Below, piece by piece: positions 44,122-54,100 of a DNA stretch of 64,000 bases. Below the pieces are notes generated by a model. The model was not told the DNA's origin. It ran no database searches and saw only the letters and a list, made by a program, of their open reading frames with translations. Position numbers and translations under genes: made by a program. The DNA comes from Streptomyces sp. HD (lineage in GTDB: Bacteria > Actinomycetota > Actinomycetes > Streptomycetales > Streptomycetaceae). The first letter of the stretch is position 1, and each line of letters begins with the position of its first letter. The stretch covers positions 1-64,000 of the forward strand of contig NZ_JAQMYP010000006.1 in NCBI RefSeq assembly GCF_028369295.1, written 5' to 3'.

Positions 44122-45447
44122 TCAGACGGACGCCGTACGGCGAGCCAGCAGGGAGCGGTGGATCTCCCCGGCGCGGATCGCGGTGGTCGACAGCAGGGTC
44201 GAGGTGAGTCCATGGGTGTGCTCGGTGCCGCCCTGGACGTAGATTCCCGCGGCGACGTCGGGCGCGGTCTCCACGCGGTGGTCGCGGCTGACCCGGATCG
44301 CGTCCCCGTCGTCCCGCAGGCAGACCTTCGACGCCTCGCCGAGCAGGGCGGTGAGGTCGCGGGGCCGGTAGCCGGTGGCGTGCACGAGCACGTCGGCCTC
44401 AAGGACCCGCCGTTCCCCGGTCGGCAGGAACTCCACCGCGACGTCGAGCCCTCCGTCACGGCGCAGTGCCACGTCGCGGATGCGGGAGACGTTGAGGAAG
44501 CGCAGCCGTTCGCGGCCGGTGACCTTCTCCTGGTACGCGGTGGCGTACAGGGCCTCGATCAACTCCATGTCCACGACGGAGTAATTGGTGGAGCGGTGGT
44601 AGTCGAAGAGGGACTGCTTCACCTCGGAGGGGGCCACGAAGTACACGTCCACCGCCTGCGGGTCGAAGATGCGGTTGGCGAACGGGCTGTCGTCGGCCGG
44701 GGTGTAGCCGTACTTGGCGAACACGGCGCAGACCTCGGCCTCCGGGAAGGAGCGGTGCAGATAGTCGACGGTCTCGGCGGCACTCTGCCCGGCGCCGAGG
44801 ACGACCGCGCGGCGCACCGGGGTGCCGGTGGTGGCGAGTTCGGTCACTCGGGGAAGTAACTGGCTGTTGTGCCAGATCCGTTCGGAGAGTTCGACGCCGG
44901 GCGGCACATGGGGTTCCAGGCCGACGGCCACACTGATGTCGCGGGCGCGGTGGGTGACATGGCGGTCGGGCCGCTCCGGGTCGCGGCAGACCACCTCGAA
45001 GTGCGTGACGGTGCCCGTGTCGTCGCGCACGGGGTCGATGGCGGTCACCTCATGGTCGTACGCCACGAGGTGCCGTACCCGCTCGGCGGCCCACTCGAAG
45101 TACTCGTGGAACTCGACGCGGAGCGGGAAGAGCGTCTTCTGGTTCAGGAAGTCGACCAGCCGGCCGCGTTCGCGCAGGAAGCACAGGAAGCTGAAGTCGC
45201 TGGCCGGATCGCGCAGCGTCACCAGGTCCTTGAGGAACGACACCTGCATGGTGGCGTCGTCGATGAGCATGCCCCGGTGCCAGCCGAAACGTGGCTGGCG
45301 CTCCAGGAAAAGGGCGTTGATCCGACGGTCGGCCGGAAGAGTCGCGTTGTGTTCGTCAATCGCTATGGCCAGTGCGAGATTTGACGGCCCGAAGCCGATT
45401 CCGAGGACGTCGTAGGTGGTGTCCGATCCCGTGAGCGGTGACTTCAC
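44122..45447 (-). CDS. L-ornithine N5-monooxygenase (CchB/PvdA/SidA type)
   Basis: This 441-aa FAD- and NADPH-dependent enzyme hydroxylates the side-chain nitrogen of ornithine (or lysine) to make the hydroxamate precursor. The FAD motif is VLGIGFGPSNLALAIAI, the NADPH motif VVLGAGQSAAETVDYL, and the C-terminal DVLVHATGYRPRD is typical. LKDLVTLRDPASDFSFLCFL and GMLIDDATMQVSFLKDLVT are hallmark sequences of the family. GTG 45447 is preferred because GAGGGAGG lies upstream; ATG 45477 is an in-frame alternative right at the iron box. It is divergent from the formyltransferase gene, sharing that iron box. Ornithine rather than lysine is inferred from the formyltransferase and A-domain code. Confidence 0.92.
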   Translation of the reverse strand: MKSPLTGSDTTYDVLGIGFGPSNLALAIAIDEHNATLPADRRINALFLERQPRFGWHRGMLIDDATMQVSFLKDLVTLRDPASDFSFLCFLRERGRLVDFLNQKTLFPLRVEFHEYFEWAAERVRHLVAYDHEVTAIDPVRDDTGTVTHFEVVCRDPERPDRHVTHRARDISVAVGLEPHVPPGVELSERIWHNSQLLPRVTELATTGTPVRRAVVLGAGQSAAETVDYLHRSFPEAEVCAVFAKYGYTPADDSPFANRIFDPQAVDVYFVAPSEVKQSLFDYHRSTNYSVVDMELIEALYATAYQEKVTGRERLRFLNVSRIRDVALRRDGGLDVAVEFLPTGERRVLEADVLVHATGYRPRDLTALLGEASKVCLRDDGDAIRVSRDHRVETAPDVAAGIYVQGGTEHTHGLTSTLLSTTAIRAGEIHRSLLARRTASV

Positions 45448-45483
45448 CGTGGCATCGCCTCCCTCAGGCAGCCACATGTTAGA

Positions 45484-45502
45484 TAAGGTTAGCCTTACCT
45501 TG
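45484..45502. promoter_or_regulatory. Iron box shared by hydroxylase and formyltransferase genes
   Basis: TAAGGTTAGCCTTACCTTG matches 15 of 19 positions of the DmdR/IdeR consensus. It sits in the short divergent region, so one site could control both genes. Confidence 0.88.
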
Positions 45503-45531
45503 CAATGGAGCCCGCCGAAGGGGAGAACCGC

Positions 45532-46485
45532 ATGCGCGTCGCCATGTTCGGCTACCAGACCTGGGGTCACCGCACACTGCAGGCCCTGCTGGACTCCGAT
45601 CACGAGGTCGTCCTCGTGGTCACCCACCCCAAGAGCGACCACGCCTACGAGAAGATCTGGGACGACTCCGTCGCCGAACTGGCCGAGAAGAACGACGTCC
45701 CCGTACTCCTGCGCAACCGCCCGGACGACCCCGAACTCCTCGCCGCCCTGCGCGAGGCCCGGCCCGACATCCTGGTCGCCAACAACTGGCGCACCTGGCT
45801 GCCGCCGGAGCTCTTCGACCTGCCGCCGCACGGCACGCTCAACGTCCACGACTCACTGCTGCCGTCCTACGCCGGCTTCTCCCCCATCATCTGGGCGCTC
45901 ATCAACGGCGAGGCGCGCGTCGGTGTCACCGCGCACCGCATGAACGCCGAGCTGGACGCGGGCGACATCCTGGTGCAGCGCTCGGTCGCGGTCGGACCGA
46001 AGGACACGGCGACGGACCTGTTCCACCGCACGGTCGACCTGATCGCGCCCATCGTGCGCGAGTCGCTCGACCTCATCGCCTCCGGCAAGGACGCCCCCCA
46101 CTGGCAGCCGCAGGACCGCAGCCGGGCGAGCTTCTTCCACAAGCGCTCCCCCGAGGACAGCCGCATCGACTGGAGCTGGCCGGCGGAGCGCCTGGAGCGC
46201 CTCGTACGGGCGCAGTCGGACCCGTACCCCAACGCGTACACGTTCCATCGTGGACAGCGGATCAGGATCGTGTCGGCCGCCGTCTCCGAGGGCCGTTACG
46301 GCGGCACCGCGGGCCGGATCTTCATCCGCGAGGGCGACGGCATCGTCATCGTGGCGGGCGCGGACGCCCACTCGGGCCGCCACCCGGGGCTGGCGATCCG
46401 GCGGCTGCGCACCGACGACGGCACGGAGTACGCGGCGACCGACTACTTCCGCACGATGGGGGGCTATCTCACCGCCCGCCCGTGA
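45532..46485 (+). CDS. N5-hydroxyornithine formyltransferase (CchA-like)
   Basis: This 317-aa protein is homologous to methionyl-tRNA formyltransferase. The formyl-folate-binding and catalytic segment is LNVHDSLLPSYAGFSPIIWA (Asn104, His106), followed by the Asp-containing ELDAGDILVQRSVAVGPKDT. The C-terminal domain (RASFFHKRSPEDSRIDWSWP, RAQSDPYPNAYTFHRGQRIR) is as in siderophore formyltransferases such as CchA. It likely transfers formyl from N10-formyl-tetrahydrofolate to N5-hydroxyornithine, giving the hydroxamate unit used by the NRPS. ATG 45532 lies behind GGGGAGAA. The iron box 30 bp upstream implies iron repression. Confidence 0.92.
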   Translation: MRVAMFGYQTWGHRTLQALLDSDHEVVLVVTHPKSDHAYEKIWDDSVAELAEKNDVPVLLRNRPDDPELLAALREARPDILVANNWRTWLPPELFDLPPHGTLNVHDSLLPSYAGFSPIIWALINGEARVGVTAHRMNAELDAGDILVQRSVAVGPKDTATDLFHRTVDLIAPIVRESLDLIASGKDAPHWQPQDRSRASFFHKRSPEDSRIDWSWPAERLERLVRAQSDPYPNAYTFHRGQRIRIVSAAVSEGRYGGTAGRIFIREGDGIVIVAGADAHSGRHPGLAIRRLRTDDGTEYAATDYFRTMGGYLTARP

Positions 46486-46538
46486 TCGAAGAACGTCAAC
46501 TGCCGCCAAAAGCAAAGAAGTTGTCCGAAACGCATTGC

Positions 46539-46557
46539 TAAGGCAAGGCTTACCTTG
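46539..46557 (+). promoter_or_regulatory. Iron box before the siderophore-binding lipoprotein
   Basis: TAAGGCAAGGCTTACCTTG, a 13/19 match to the DmdR/IdeR consensus with the GGCTTACCTTG half similar to the 45484 site. It ends 14 bases before the start codon. Confidence 0.82.
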
Positions 46558-46571
46558 CTTTACTGACGCGC

Positions 46572-47588
46572 ATGTCGAGAAAGCTCCTCAGCACCGTTCT
46601 CACCGCCACTTTGGCCGCCGCCCTGGCGGCCTGCGGCTCCGTCAAGGACGACTCGAACACCTCCTCCGACGCCTCCGGCGACGCGAAGGCGGACGCCTCG
46701 TCCGCCTTCCCGGTGTCCGTCAAGCACAAGTTCGGCACCACGAAGATCACCAAGGCGCCCGAGCGGATCGTGGTGATCGGCAACGGCGGCACCGACGACA
46801 TCGACGCGCTGTACGCCCTGGATGTCACGCCGGTCGCCATCTCCAAGGACGCCCTCGCCAAGGACGGCGTCTACCCCTGGCTGAAGGACAGGATCGACAC
46901 CAAGAAGACCGAGCTTCTCGACACCCTGACGGCCGTCGACTTCGAGAAGGTGGCGTCGCTCCAGCCCGATCTGATCCTCGCCACCTCCGACTTCACCCTG
47001 GACAAGGACTACAAGAAGCTCGCCGCGGTGGCGCCGACCATCGGCTACGAGAGGGCCTGGGGGCAGCAGACCTGGCAGGAGCACGTACAGGTGGTCGCCC
47101 GGGCCGTCGGCAAGGAGGAGCAGGGCGAGCAGGTCATCAAGGCGACCGAGGACAGCATCGCCGCGGTGAAGACGAAGCACCCGAAACTGCAGGGCAAGAC
47201 GTACAGCCTGTCCATCGGCAACACCCCGGCGAAGATCTTCACCATCGCCTCCGAGGAGGACTTCGCCGCCAAGCTGATGAGCCAGGTCGGGATGAGCCTG
47301 ACCCCGTCGGTGAAGAACATCAAGACGGTCAACGGCAGTCCGACCGGTGAGCTGTCCTTCGAGCAGCTCGACAAGCTGGACGCCGATCTGGCCGTCATCG
47401 CGTTCACCACACCGGCCCTGCAGAAGGCGTTCGAGGCCAGTGACCTGGTGAAGAACATGTCCTCGGTGAAGGACGGCCGGTACGTCGTGACCGACGTCGC
47501 GACCATCAGCCAGCTGCGCAGCCCGTCCGTGCTGGGCATCCCGTGGGCGCTGGACAACCTGGAGCCCGGGTTCAAGAAGCTCGACTGA
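46572..47588 (+). CDS. Iron-siderophore ABC transporter substrate-binding lipoprotein
   Basis: This 338-aa protein has a lipoprotein signal peptide ending LAAALAAC, with Cys21 lipidated, and a Ser/Asp/Thr-rich linker. A class III (FecB/FatB-type) periplasmic-binding fold follows (ITKAPERIVVIGNGGTDDID, EKVASLQPDLILATSDFTLD, KLAAVAPTIGYERAWGQQTW). It should bind the ferri-siderophore outside the membrane and deliver it to an ABC importer, whose permease genes are not next to it. No clear Shine-Dalgarno site precedes the ATG; the iron box is immediately upstream. It converges with the NRPS operon across a strong hairpin. Confidence 0.93.
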   Translation: MSRKLLSTVLTATLAAALAACGSVKDDSNTSSDASGDAKADASSAFPVSVKHKFGTTKITKAPERIVVIGNGGTDDIDALYALDVTPVAISKDALAKDGVYPWLKDRIDTKKTELLDTLTAVDFEKVASLQPDLILATSDFTLDKDYKKLAAVAPTIGYERAWGQQTWQEHVQVVARAVGKEEQGEQVIKATEDSIAAVKTKHPKLQGKTYSLSIGNTPAKIFTIASEEDFAAKLMSQVGMSLTPSVKNIKTVNGSPTGELSFEQLDKLDADLAVIAFTTPALQKAFEASDLVKNMSSVKDGRYVVTDVATISQLRSPSVLGIPWALDNLEPGFKKLD

Positions 47589-47607
47589 CGGCCCCAGGGG
47601 GCATCGT

Positions 47608-47645
47608 GGGAGGGGTGGGGTGCCCGGAGGTGCCCCACCCCTCCC
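47608..47645. terminator. Bidirectional hairpin between lipoprotein gene and NRPS operon
   Basis: A perfect 13-bp GC stem (GGGAGGGGTGGGG / CCCCACCCCTCCC) closes a 12-nt loop, 20 bases after the lipoprotein stop and seven bases from the NRPS stop. It separates two convergent transcripts. Confidence 0.85.
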
Positions 47646-47651
47646 GCCTTC

Positions 47652-50600
47652 TCATGCGTCCCTTCTCACGCTTCGCGCCAGTGCCGAGTCGACCTCGTCC
47701 GCCGACATGTCCTCGATCTCCAGGTGGATCGCCGCGACCTGTTCGAGACGCCCGGGGGTGTCCTCCTCGGCGGCGAGCCGCTTGGCCATGCCGCCGACCG
47801 TGAGGGTCGCGAAGAGGGAGCGTACGGAGACCGCCGAGGTGTCCAGGGCCTCGCGCAGCCGGCCGACGATGACGGTGGCCAGCACCGAGTCGCCGCCGAG
47901 GGCGAAGAAGCCGTCGTCCAGGCCGACGCGTTCGACGCCGAGGACGTCCTGCCAGACGCGGGCCACGACCGTCTCCAGGGCGGTACCGGGCCCACGGTGC
48001 TGTTCCGCCTCCTCCACCCGCCACAGCTCCTGTACGGCGCGCCGGTCGAGCTTGCCGTTGGAGGTGAGCGGCAGTTCCCCGGCGACGGCGATGCGGGCCG
48101 GGACCATGTGCGGCGGCAGCACGGACCGCGCCCACTCCCGCAGCTGGTCCTCGCCCGTCCCCGCGTCGGCAGCCACCGCGGCCGCCAGCTGGGCGCTCTG
48201 CCCCCGGGTCAGCCCGGCCACGGCCCGCCGTACGCCGGGGTGCCCGGCGAGTGCCACCTCCACCTCGCCCAGCTCGATCCGGAAGCCGCGCACCTTCACC
48301 TGGTCGTCCCGGCGCCCCAGGAACTCCAGGGTGCCGTCCGGCCAGTACCGCGCGAGGTCCCCGGTGCGATACCAGCGCAGCCCGTCCGCCTCGGTGAACT
48401 TCTCGGCTGTACGTGCGGGATCGGCCCGGTACCCGAGCGCCACCCCGTCCCCGCCGATCCACAGCTCGCCCGGCACCCAGTCCGGACAGTCCCGCCCATG
48501 GGCATCTACCACCCGGCAGCGGACATTGCGCAACGGCCTGCCGTACGGCACCGCCCGCCAGTTCGCGGGCACTTGAGCCCGCGTCACCTCGCAGACGGTG
48601 GAGTGGATCGCGGTCTCGGTCGTTCCGCCGAGTCCCGTGAACCGGCAGCCGGGCGCCCGGTCGGCGAGCCGCCCCGGCAGGTCGGCGCCCACCCAGTCGC
48701 CGCCGAGCAACACCACCCGCAGGCCGGTGAGTTCGGCGGGTGCGGTGGCGAGGAGGAGCATGTCCAGGAGCGGGGGTACGCAGTTGAGGACCGTCACCGC
48801 GTGCCTCCGCACGAGGGCGGCCCACTGGCTCGCCTCACGCCGGTCGCCCTCGTCCACGAGCACGACGGCGCCGCCCGCGCTCAGCAGCCCGAAGATGTCG
48901 TACACGGAAAGGTCGAAGTCCAGGGCGGACAGGGCCAGGCAGCGATCCGACGTGCCCACGCCATAACGGCTGTTGAGGTCGTCGATGGTGTTCATGGCCG
49001 CCCGGTGCGGCACTTCGACGCCCTTGGGCTCGCCGGTGGAGCCGGACGTGAACAGCACATAGGCGGGCTGCTCCTCGTCCACCGCGACCGGCTCCGGCAG
49101 GGGCGCGGTGCGCACCGCCTCGGCGACCGGGAGGGCGTCCAGACCCGGGACGGGCCGTCCGTCGGTCAGCGCGACGCGGAAGCCGGCGGTGGCGCGGATA
49201 CGGTCGCGTCGGGCTGTCGGCTGCTCGACGCCGACCGGCACGTAGGCGGCGCCCGCGGCCAGGACGCCCAGTACGGCGGTGATCTGGTCGGGCCCCTTGG
49301 GCAGGCTGACCGCGACCGTGTCGCCGGGGCGCACACCGCGCTCCACCAACGCTGCCCCTGCCCGGAGCGCACGGTCGGCCAACTCGCCGTAGGACAGAGC
49401 GCCTTCGTCGCCCCACAGCAGGGCGGGGGCGTCCGGCCGCTCGGTCGCGCGCTCGAAGAATCCCTCGTGCAACAGCCGGTGGCTGCGCGGGCCGTCGGTG
49501 GCGTTGACCTCGGCGCGGACCGCCGCCTGCCCGGCCGGCAGCAGCGCGGGCACCGGCCGCCCCCAGACCGCGTCATCGGTGCCGAGCCGGGTGACGAGCC
49601 CGTGGAAGGCGGCGAACATCGCGTCGACCATGCCGGGCGGGAAGGCGTCCTCCCGCACGTCCCAGTTGACCAGCAGTCCGCCGTCGACCTCGGTCACCTG
49701 GGCGTCGAGGAGCACCTGCGGCCCCTGGGAGATGATCCAGACGGGCTTGCCGAAGGACTGCCGTACACCCGCGTCGAAGAGCTCGCCAAGATTGAGCGCG
49801 CTGGTGAACACCACGGGCGCGAGGACCTGTTCGCCGCCCAGCCGGGACAGGTCGCGCAGCACCTCCACGCCGGAGTAGTCGGCATGGGCGGCGTCCGTGT
49901 GCATACGGTCCTGCAGGCGCCGTGCGTGCTCGGTGAACGAGCCCGGTTCGGCCAGGTCGACGTCGAGCAGCACCGAGCTGGTGAAGTCACCGACGAGCAG
50001 CTCGACGTCGGGGTGGGAGCCCCTGCGGTCGAACATCGGCACGTTCAGCAGGAAGCGGGGCTGTCCGCTCCAGGCGGCCAGGACCTCGGAGAAGGCGGTC
50101 GCCACCGCCATGGCCGGGGTGAGCCCGTGCTGGTGGGCGCGGGCGGTCAGCCGACGCTTCTCCGCGGGCGGCAGCCAGTGGTGGCGGCGGGTCACCCGGG
50201 TCGGGTCCGCGCGCTCCGCCTCGGGCACCAGCGGCAGTTCGGGAGCGCTGGGCAGTTCGGGGATGCGCCGCTGCCACCACTGCGCGGCCTGCTCCCGGCT
50301 CAGCCGCCGCACGTCCGCGCGCTCCGCGAGGTACTCCGGGTAGCTGGTGCGGATCGGGGGGAGCGGGGAGGCGGGGTGCTCGTAGAGCTTGGCCAGGTCG
50401 GAGAGGAGGACCCGGTAGCTGAGGGCGTCGGCGGCGAGCATGTCGACGTCCACATGCAGCCGGCTGGAGCCGTCCGGCAGCAGCGAGAGCTGCACGGAGA
50501 AGACCTGCCCGGCGGCGATGTCCAGGCGGGCGTGCGAGGAGGAGTGCCGGACGTCCTCCAGCCCGGCCGCCGCCGTACGGGGGTCCAGGGTGCGAAGGTC

Positions 50601-51143
50601 GTGGACGACCGTCGCGGGGCCGGTGAGGTCGGGCAGGATCTGCTGGCGGCCGTCGTCGGTGAAGCGGGCGCGCAGCATGCCGTGGCGGGCCGCGAGGGCG
50701 CGTACGGCGGTGTCGAGGCGGTCCGGGTCGACGCCGGAGCCGTCGAACTCGACGTAGAGGTGGGCCGCGACCGAACCGAGGGTGGTCTCGTCGCCGCGGC
50801 CGATCCAGTACGCGTGCTGCATCACGGCCAGCGGGAAGGGCTCGCGGGGTTCGGGCGCGGAGGGCGGCGGTGGCGAGGCCGGCGGCTCGGCAGGCTGCTG
50901 CCCGGTGGCCGGGACATGGGCCGCGAGCAGCTCACGCCAGGCGCGCAGGGTAGGTTCCTTGGCCAGTTCGGCGAAGCTGACCCGGATGCCCCGCTTGCGC
51001 CAGCCGCCCGCGATCTTCATCAGGGTGATCGAGTCCAGGCCCCAGGCGATGAGGCTGTCGTCCTCGCTCGGCGGTGCCTCCGAGCCGAGTGTGTCGGTGA
51101 CCGAACGGAGCAGCTCGTCCGCGGTCGGGGGGTGCTGCGTCAC
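47652..51143 (-). CDS. NRPS: ArCP - Cy - A - T
   Basis: The protein has 1163 aa. Residues 10-75 are an aryl carrier protein (LIAWGLDSITLMKIAGGWRK, phosphopantetheine Ser38), very like the EntB carrier domain. Residues about 100-530 are a heterocyclisation domain with DxxxxDxxS in place of HHxxxDG (Asp234, Asp239, Ser242). The A domain (about 555-1010) has FTSGSTGEPKG and FDLSVYDIFG; its specificity residues read as D-L-Y-N-L-G-L-I-H-K, closest in my memory to Cys codes (DLYNLSLIWK). A T domain follows (GGDS, Ser1086) and a 75-residue tail, with no thioesterase. It should load an aryl acid in trans, add Cys (or Ser/Thr) and cyclise to an aryl-thiazoline or oxazoline. It is last in the operon but probably first in the assembly line. 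GTG start with GGAGGAACC. Confidence 0.93.
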   Translation of the reverse strand: MTQHPPTADELLRSVTDTLGSEAPPSEDDSLIAWGLDSITLMKIAGGWRKRGIRVSFAELAKEPTLRAWRELLAAHVPATGQQPAEPPASPPPPSAPEPREPFPLAVMQHAYWIGRGDETTLGSVAAHLYVEFDGSGVDPDRLDTAVRALAARHGMLRARFTDDGRQQILPDLTGPATVVHDLRTLDPRTAAAGLEDVRHSSSHARLDIAAGQVFSVQLSLLPDGSSRLHVDVDMLAADALSYRVLLSDLAKLYEHPASPLPPIRTSYPEYLAERADVRRLSREQAAQWWQRRIPELPSAPELPLVPEAERADPTRVTRRHHWLPPAEKRRLTARAHQHGLTPAMAVATAFSEVLAAWSGQPRFLLNVPMFDRRGSHPDVELLVGDFTSSVLLDVDLAEPGSFTEHARRLQDRMHTDAAHADYSGVEVLRDLSRLGGEQVLAPVVFTSALNLGELFDAGVRQSFGKPVWIISQGPQVLLDAQVTEVDGGLLVNWDVREDAFPPGMVDAMFAAFHGLVTRLGTDDAVWGRPVPALLPAGQAAVRAEVNATDGPRSHRLLHEGFFERATERPDAPALLWGDEGALSYGELADRALRAGAALVERGVRPGDTVAVSLPKGPDQITAVLGVLAAGAAYVPVGVEQPTARRDRIRATAGFRVALTDGRPVPGLDALPVAEAVRTAPLPEPVAVDEEQPAYVLFTSGSTGEPKGVEVPHRAAMNTIDDLNSRYGVGTSDRCLALSALDFDLSVYDIFGLLSAGGAVVLVDEGDRREASQWAALVRRHAVTVLNCVPPLLDMLLLATAPAELTGLRVVLLGGDWVGADLPGRLADRAPGCRFTGLGGTTETAIHSTVCEVTRAQVPANWRAVPYGRPLRNVRCRVVDAHGRDCPDWVPGELWIGGDGVALGYRADPARTAEKFTEADGLRWYRTGDLARYWPDGTLEFLGRRDDQVKVRGFRIELGEVEVALAGHPGVRRAVAGLTRGQSAQLAAAVAADAGTGEDQLREWARSVLPPHMVPARIAVAGELPLTSNGKLDRRAVQELWRVEEAEQHRGPGTALETVVARVWQDVLGVERVGLDDGFFALGGDSVLATVIVGRLREALDTSAVSVRSLFATLTVGGMAKRLAAEEDTPGRLEQVAAIHLEIEDMSADEVDSALARSVRRDA

Positions 51144-51170
51144 CGGTTCCTCCGAAGTCGTCCGTGGGGC

Positions 51171-54100
51171 TCAGAAATCGTCGAGGTCGTTCTCGAAGTC
51201 GTCGATGTCCTCCTGGGTCAGTTCGACCAGGGGGAGGTCCGAGGGGGTGAGGCCGCCGGCCGGCGTGTGCCGGGCCAGGCCGTGCAGGGCGAGTTCCCAG
51301 AGGACGAGCAGGTCCCGTGCTTCGACCTCGGTCAGGAAGGAGTCCGGCCAGGAGGCGGAGACGTGCAGCCGGACACCGTCCGTCTCCTCCTCGACGGCGG
51401 CGGCATTGATCTCCAGGCCGAAAACGGTGGTCGGAGTCGGCACCCGGAGCATCGGGGCTTCGGGAGCGAGCTCCCATGGCTCCTCCTCCGAGCCGGAGGC
51501 GGTGAAGCGGCCCAGGTAGTTGAAGAGGATCTGCGGCTGCGGCAGTTTCTCCAGGACGGGCGCGGTGTCGGGGTTGAGGTGGCGCAGGAGGCCGTAGCCG
51601 ATCCCGTGGTCGGGTACGGCGCGCAGCTGCTCCTTGATCCGCTTGAGCGCGAGGCCCGCGGCCGGCCCTCCGGACAGCGCGTCGTCCACCTCCAGCGGAC
51701 CGGGGTCGATGCCGACGGGGTGGAAGGTGGTGAACCAGCCGACGGTGGACGACAGATCGACGCCCTCGGCGATGCCGTCCTCGCGCCCGTGCCCCTCCAG
51801 GCCGACCAGCAGCGCACGACCCGTCAGGTCACCACGCCGCTCCCGCCAGGCCGTGGCGGCGAGGGCGAGGGCGGTGAGCAGGACGTCGGGGACGGCGGCG
51901 TGATAGGCGGCGGGCACCTCGGTCAGCAGGGGCTTGGTGATGGCGGCCGGCAGCACCAGGCTGCGCTCCTGTGGCTCGGCCCCGGCGCCATGGCTGCGGT
52001 CGATCAGCGGACGCACGTCGTCCAACGCCCGTGTCCACCAGGCCAGTTCGCCCACCCGGTCGGGTTTGCTGGCCTCCTCGCCGAGGAGCCTGCTCCAGGT
52101 GCGGAAGGAGGTGCCGCCGTGTGGCAGGGCACGGCCGGACTGCCATGCCTCCGCCAGGTCGGCCATGATGATCCGCCAGGACACACCGTCGACGACCAGG
52201 TGATGCGCCACGACCAGCAACCGTTGCGAGTCGGTGAACCAGACGGCCTGGAGCATGCGCCCGGCCGCCGGGTCGAGCCGCGCCACCGCGGCGGCCAGCT
52301 CGTCGTCGAGTGCCGCGCCCCGCACCTGACTGAGCAGTTCGCCCGCACGGAGCGTTCCTTCGGCGGGTACGACCAACTTGTCCGTCAGCCGTGCGCGGAG
52401 CACGTCGTGGCGGTCCAGGACCGCTTGGAGTACGTCGACGGCGGTGTCGTACGTCAGGTCCTGCGGGGTCACTAGCAGCACCGCCTGGGCGAGTCCGGCG
52501 TAGGAGCCGTCGGAGGCCGCCGTCCAGTGCATGACCGGGGTCAGGTCCGCCTCGCCGACCGGCTCGTCGACGAGGGCGGTGTCGGTGTGCTCGGCGGAGG
52601 CGGCCGCCGCGAGGCCGGCCGGGGTCGGGGTCTGGAAGACCTGCCGGGGGCTCAGGGCCATGCCGGCCCTGCGGGCCAGGGTGACCAGGCGGATGGAGAC
52701 GATGCTGTCGCCGCCGAGCTCGAAGAAGTTGTCGTCGACGTCCACGCGGGCCACCCCGAGGACGGAGGCGAACAACTCGCAGAGCTGCCGTTCGCGTTCG
52801 CCCGCGGGCTCCCGTGCCGGCGCTACGGAGGTCGTGGTCACGGGCGCCGGCAGTGAGCCGCGGTCGACCTTGCCGGAGGGCAGCAGCGGGAAGGCGTCCA
52901 ACGCGGTCAGTGTGCGCGGCACCATGTGTTCGGGCAGCCGTTCCCGGAGCCAGCCGTGCAGTTCGTCCAGTTCCTCCAGCTCCTCGGCGGCCAGGCAGTA
53001 CCCGGCGAGCTGCTTGACGCCCGGTGCGTCCTCCCGGATCACCACGACCCCGCGTCGTACTCCTGGATGCTGTTCGAGGATCGCCTCGATCTCCTCCAGC
53101 TCGACCCGCATACCACGGATCTTCACCTGGTTGTCGGCCCGGCCGAGGAACTCCAGGGTGCCGTCGCGCTGCCACCGCACCAGATCGCCGGTGCGGTAGA
53201 GCCGTTCGCCGGGCGGGCCGAACGGGTCGGCCACCCAGTGGTCGGCGGTGCGGCGCGGGTCGTTCACATAGCCGCGGCCGAGATAGACGCCCCCGGCGTA
53301 GAGCTCGCCGGGCACGCCGACCGGCACGGGCTGGAGCCGGTCGTCCAGGACGTACAACCGGGTGTTGCCGTTCGGACGTCCGATGGAGACGGCGCTGCGG
53401 ATCGCACCGGTCCGGTAGACGACGTGGCTGACGCCGATGGTCGCCTCGGCCGGCCCGTATCCGTGGTACATCACGGCGGGGCTCGCGGTGCGGAAGCGGG
53501 CGAACAGCTCGGGGGTGAGCACCTCGCCGCCGCACCACACATGCCTGAGCGAGCGGGCCCGGCGGGCGAAGCCGTCCAGCTCAAGGAGCAGGTCGAGCAT
53601 CGAGGAGACGAGGTAGGTGAAGGTGACCCGGTGGCGTTCGACGGTGTCGAGGAGATAGTCGACGTCGCGTTCGCCGCCGGGTTCGGCGATCACCACGCGG
53701 CCGCCGTTCACCAGCGGCAGGAAGATCTCGTTGATGGAGATGTCGAAGCCGAGCGGTGCCTTGAACAGGGCCGCGTCGTCGGTGCCGAAACCGAGCAGTC
53801 CGCGCTGCCACAACAGCCGGTGCGCGATGGCCCGGTGCCGGATCATGGCGCCCTTGGGCACGCCGGTCGAGCCGGAGGTGTGGATGACGTAGGCGAGGCC
53901 CTCGGGGTCGACGGGGACGGCCGGGTTGTCGGGCTCCTGCGGACCGTCGAGGCGCACCTCCACGAACGGTGGGGCGTCGTCCCCGAACACCGTTGCGTTC
54001 CCCGGCCGCCCGAGCACCGCCGTCAGCGCCGCGTTCCGGCTCACCTCCACGATCCGGCGCGCCGGCCACGACGGCTCCAGCGGCACGAACGCCCCGCCCG

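Noticed and set aside
47724..52475. Stop-free plus-strand frame of about 1580 codons opposite the NRPS genes
   Set aside because: It is antisense to continuous, motif-rich NRPS domains, has low-complexity Gly/Arg/Gln composition and no recognisable domain; a by-product of high GC.
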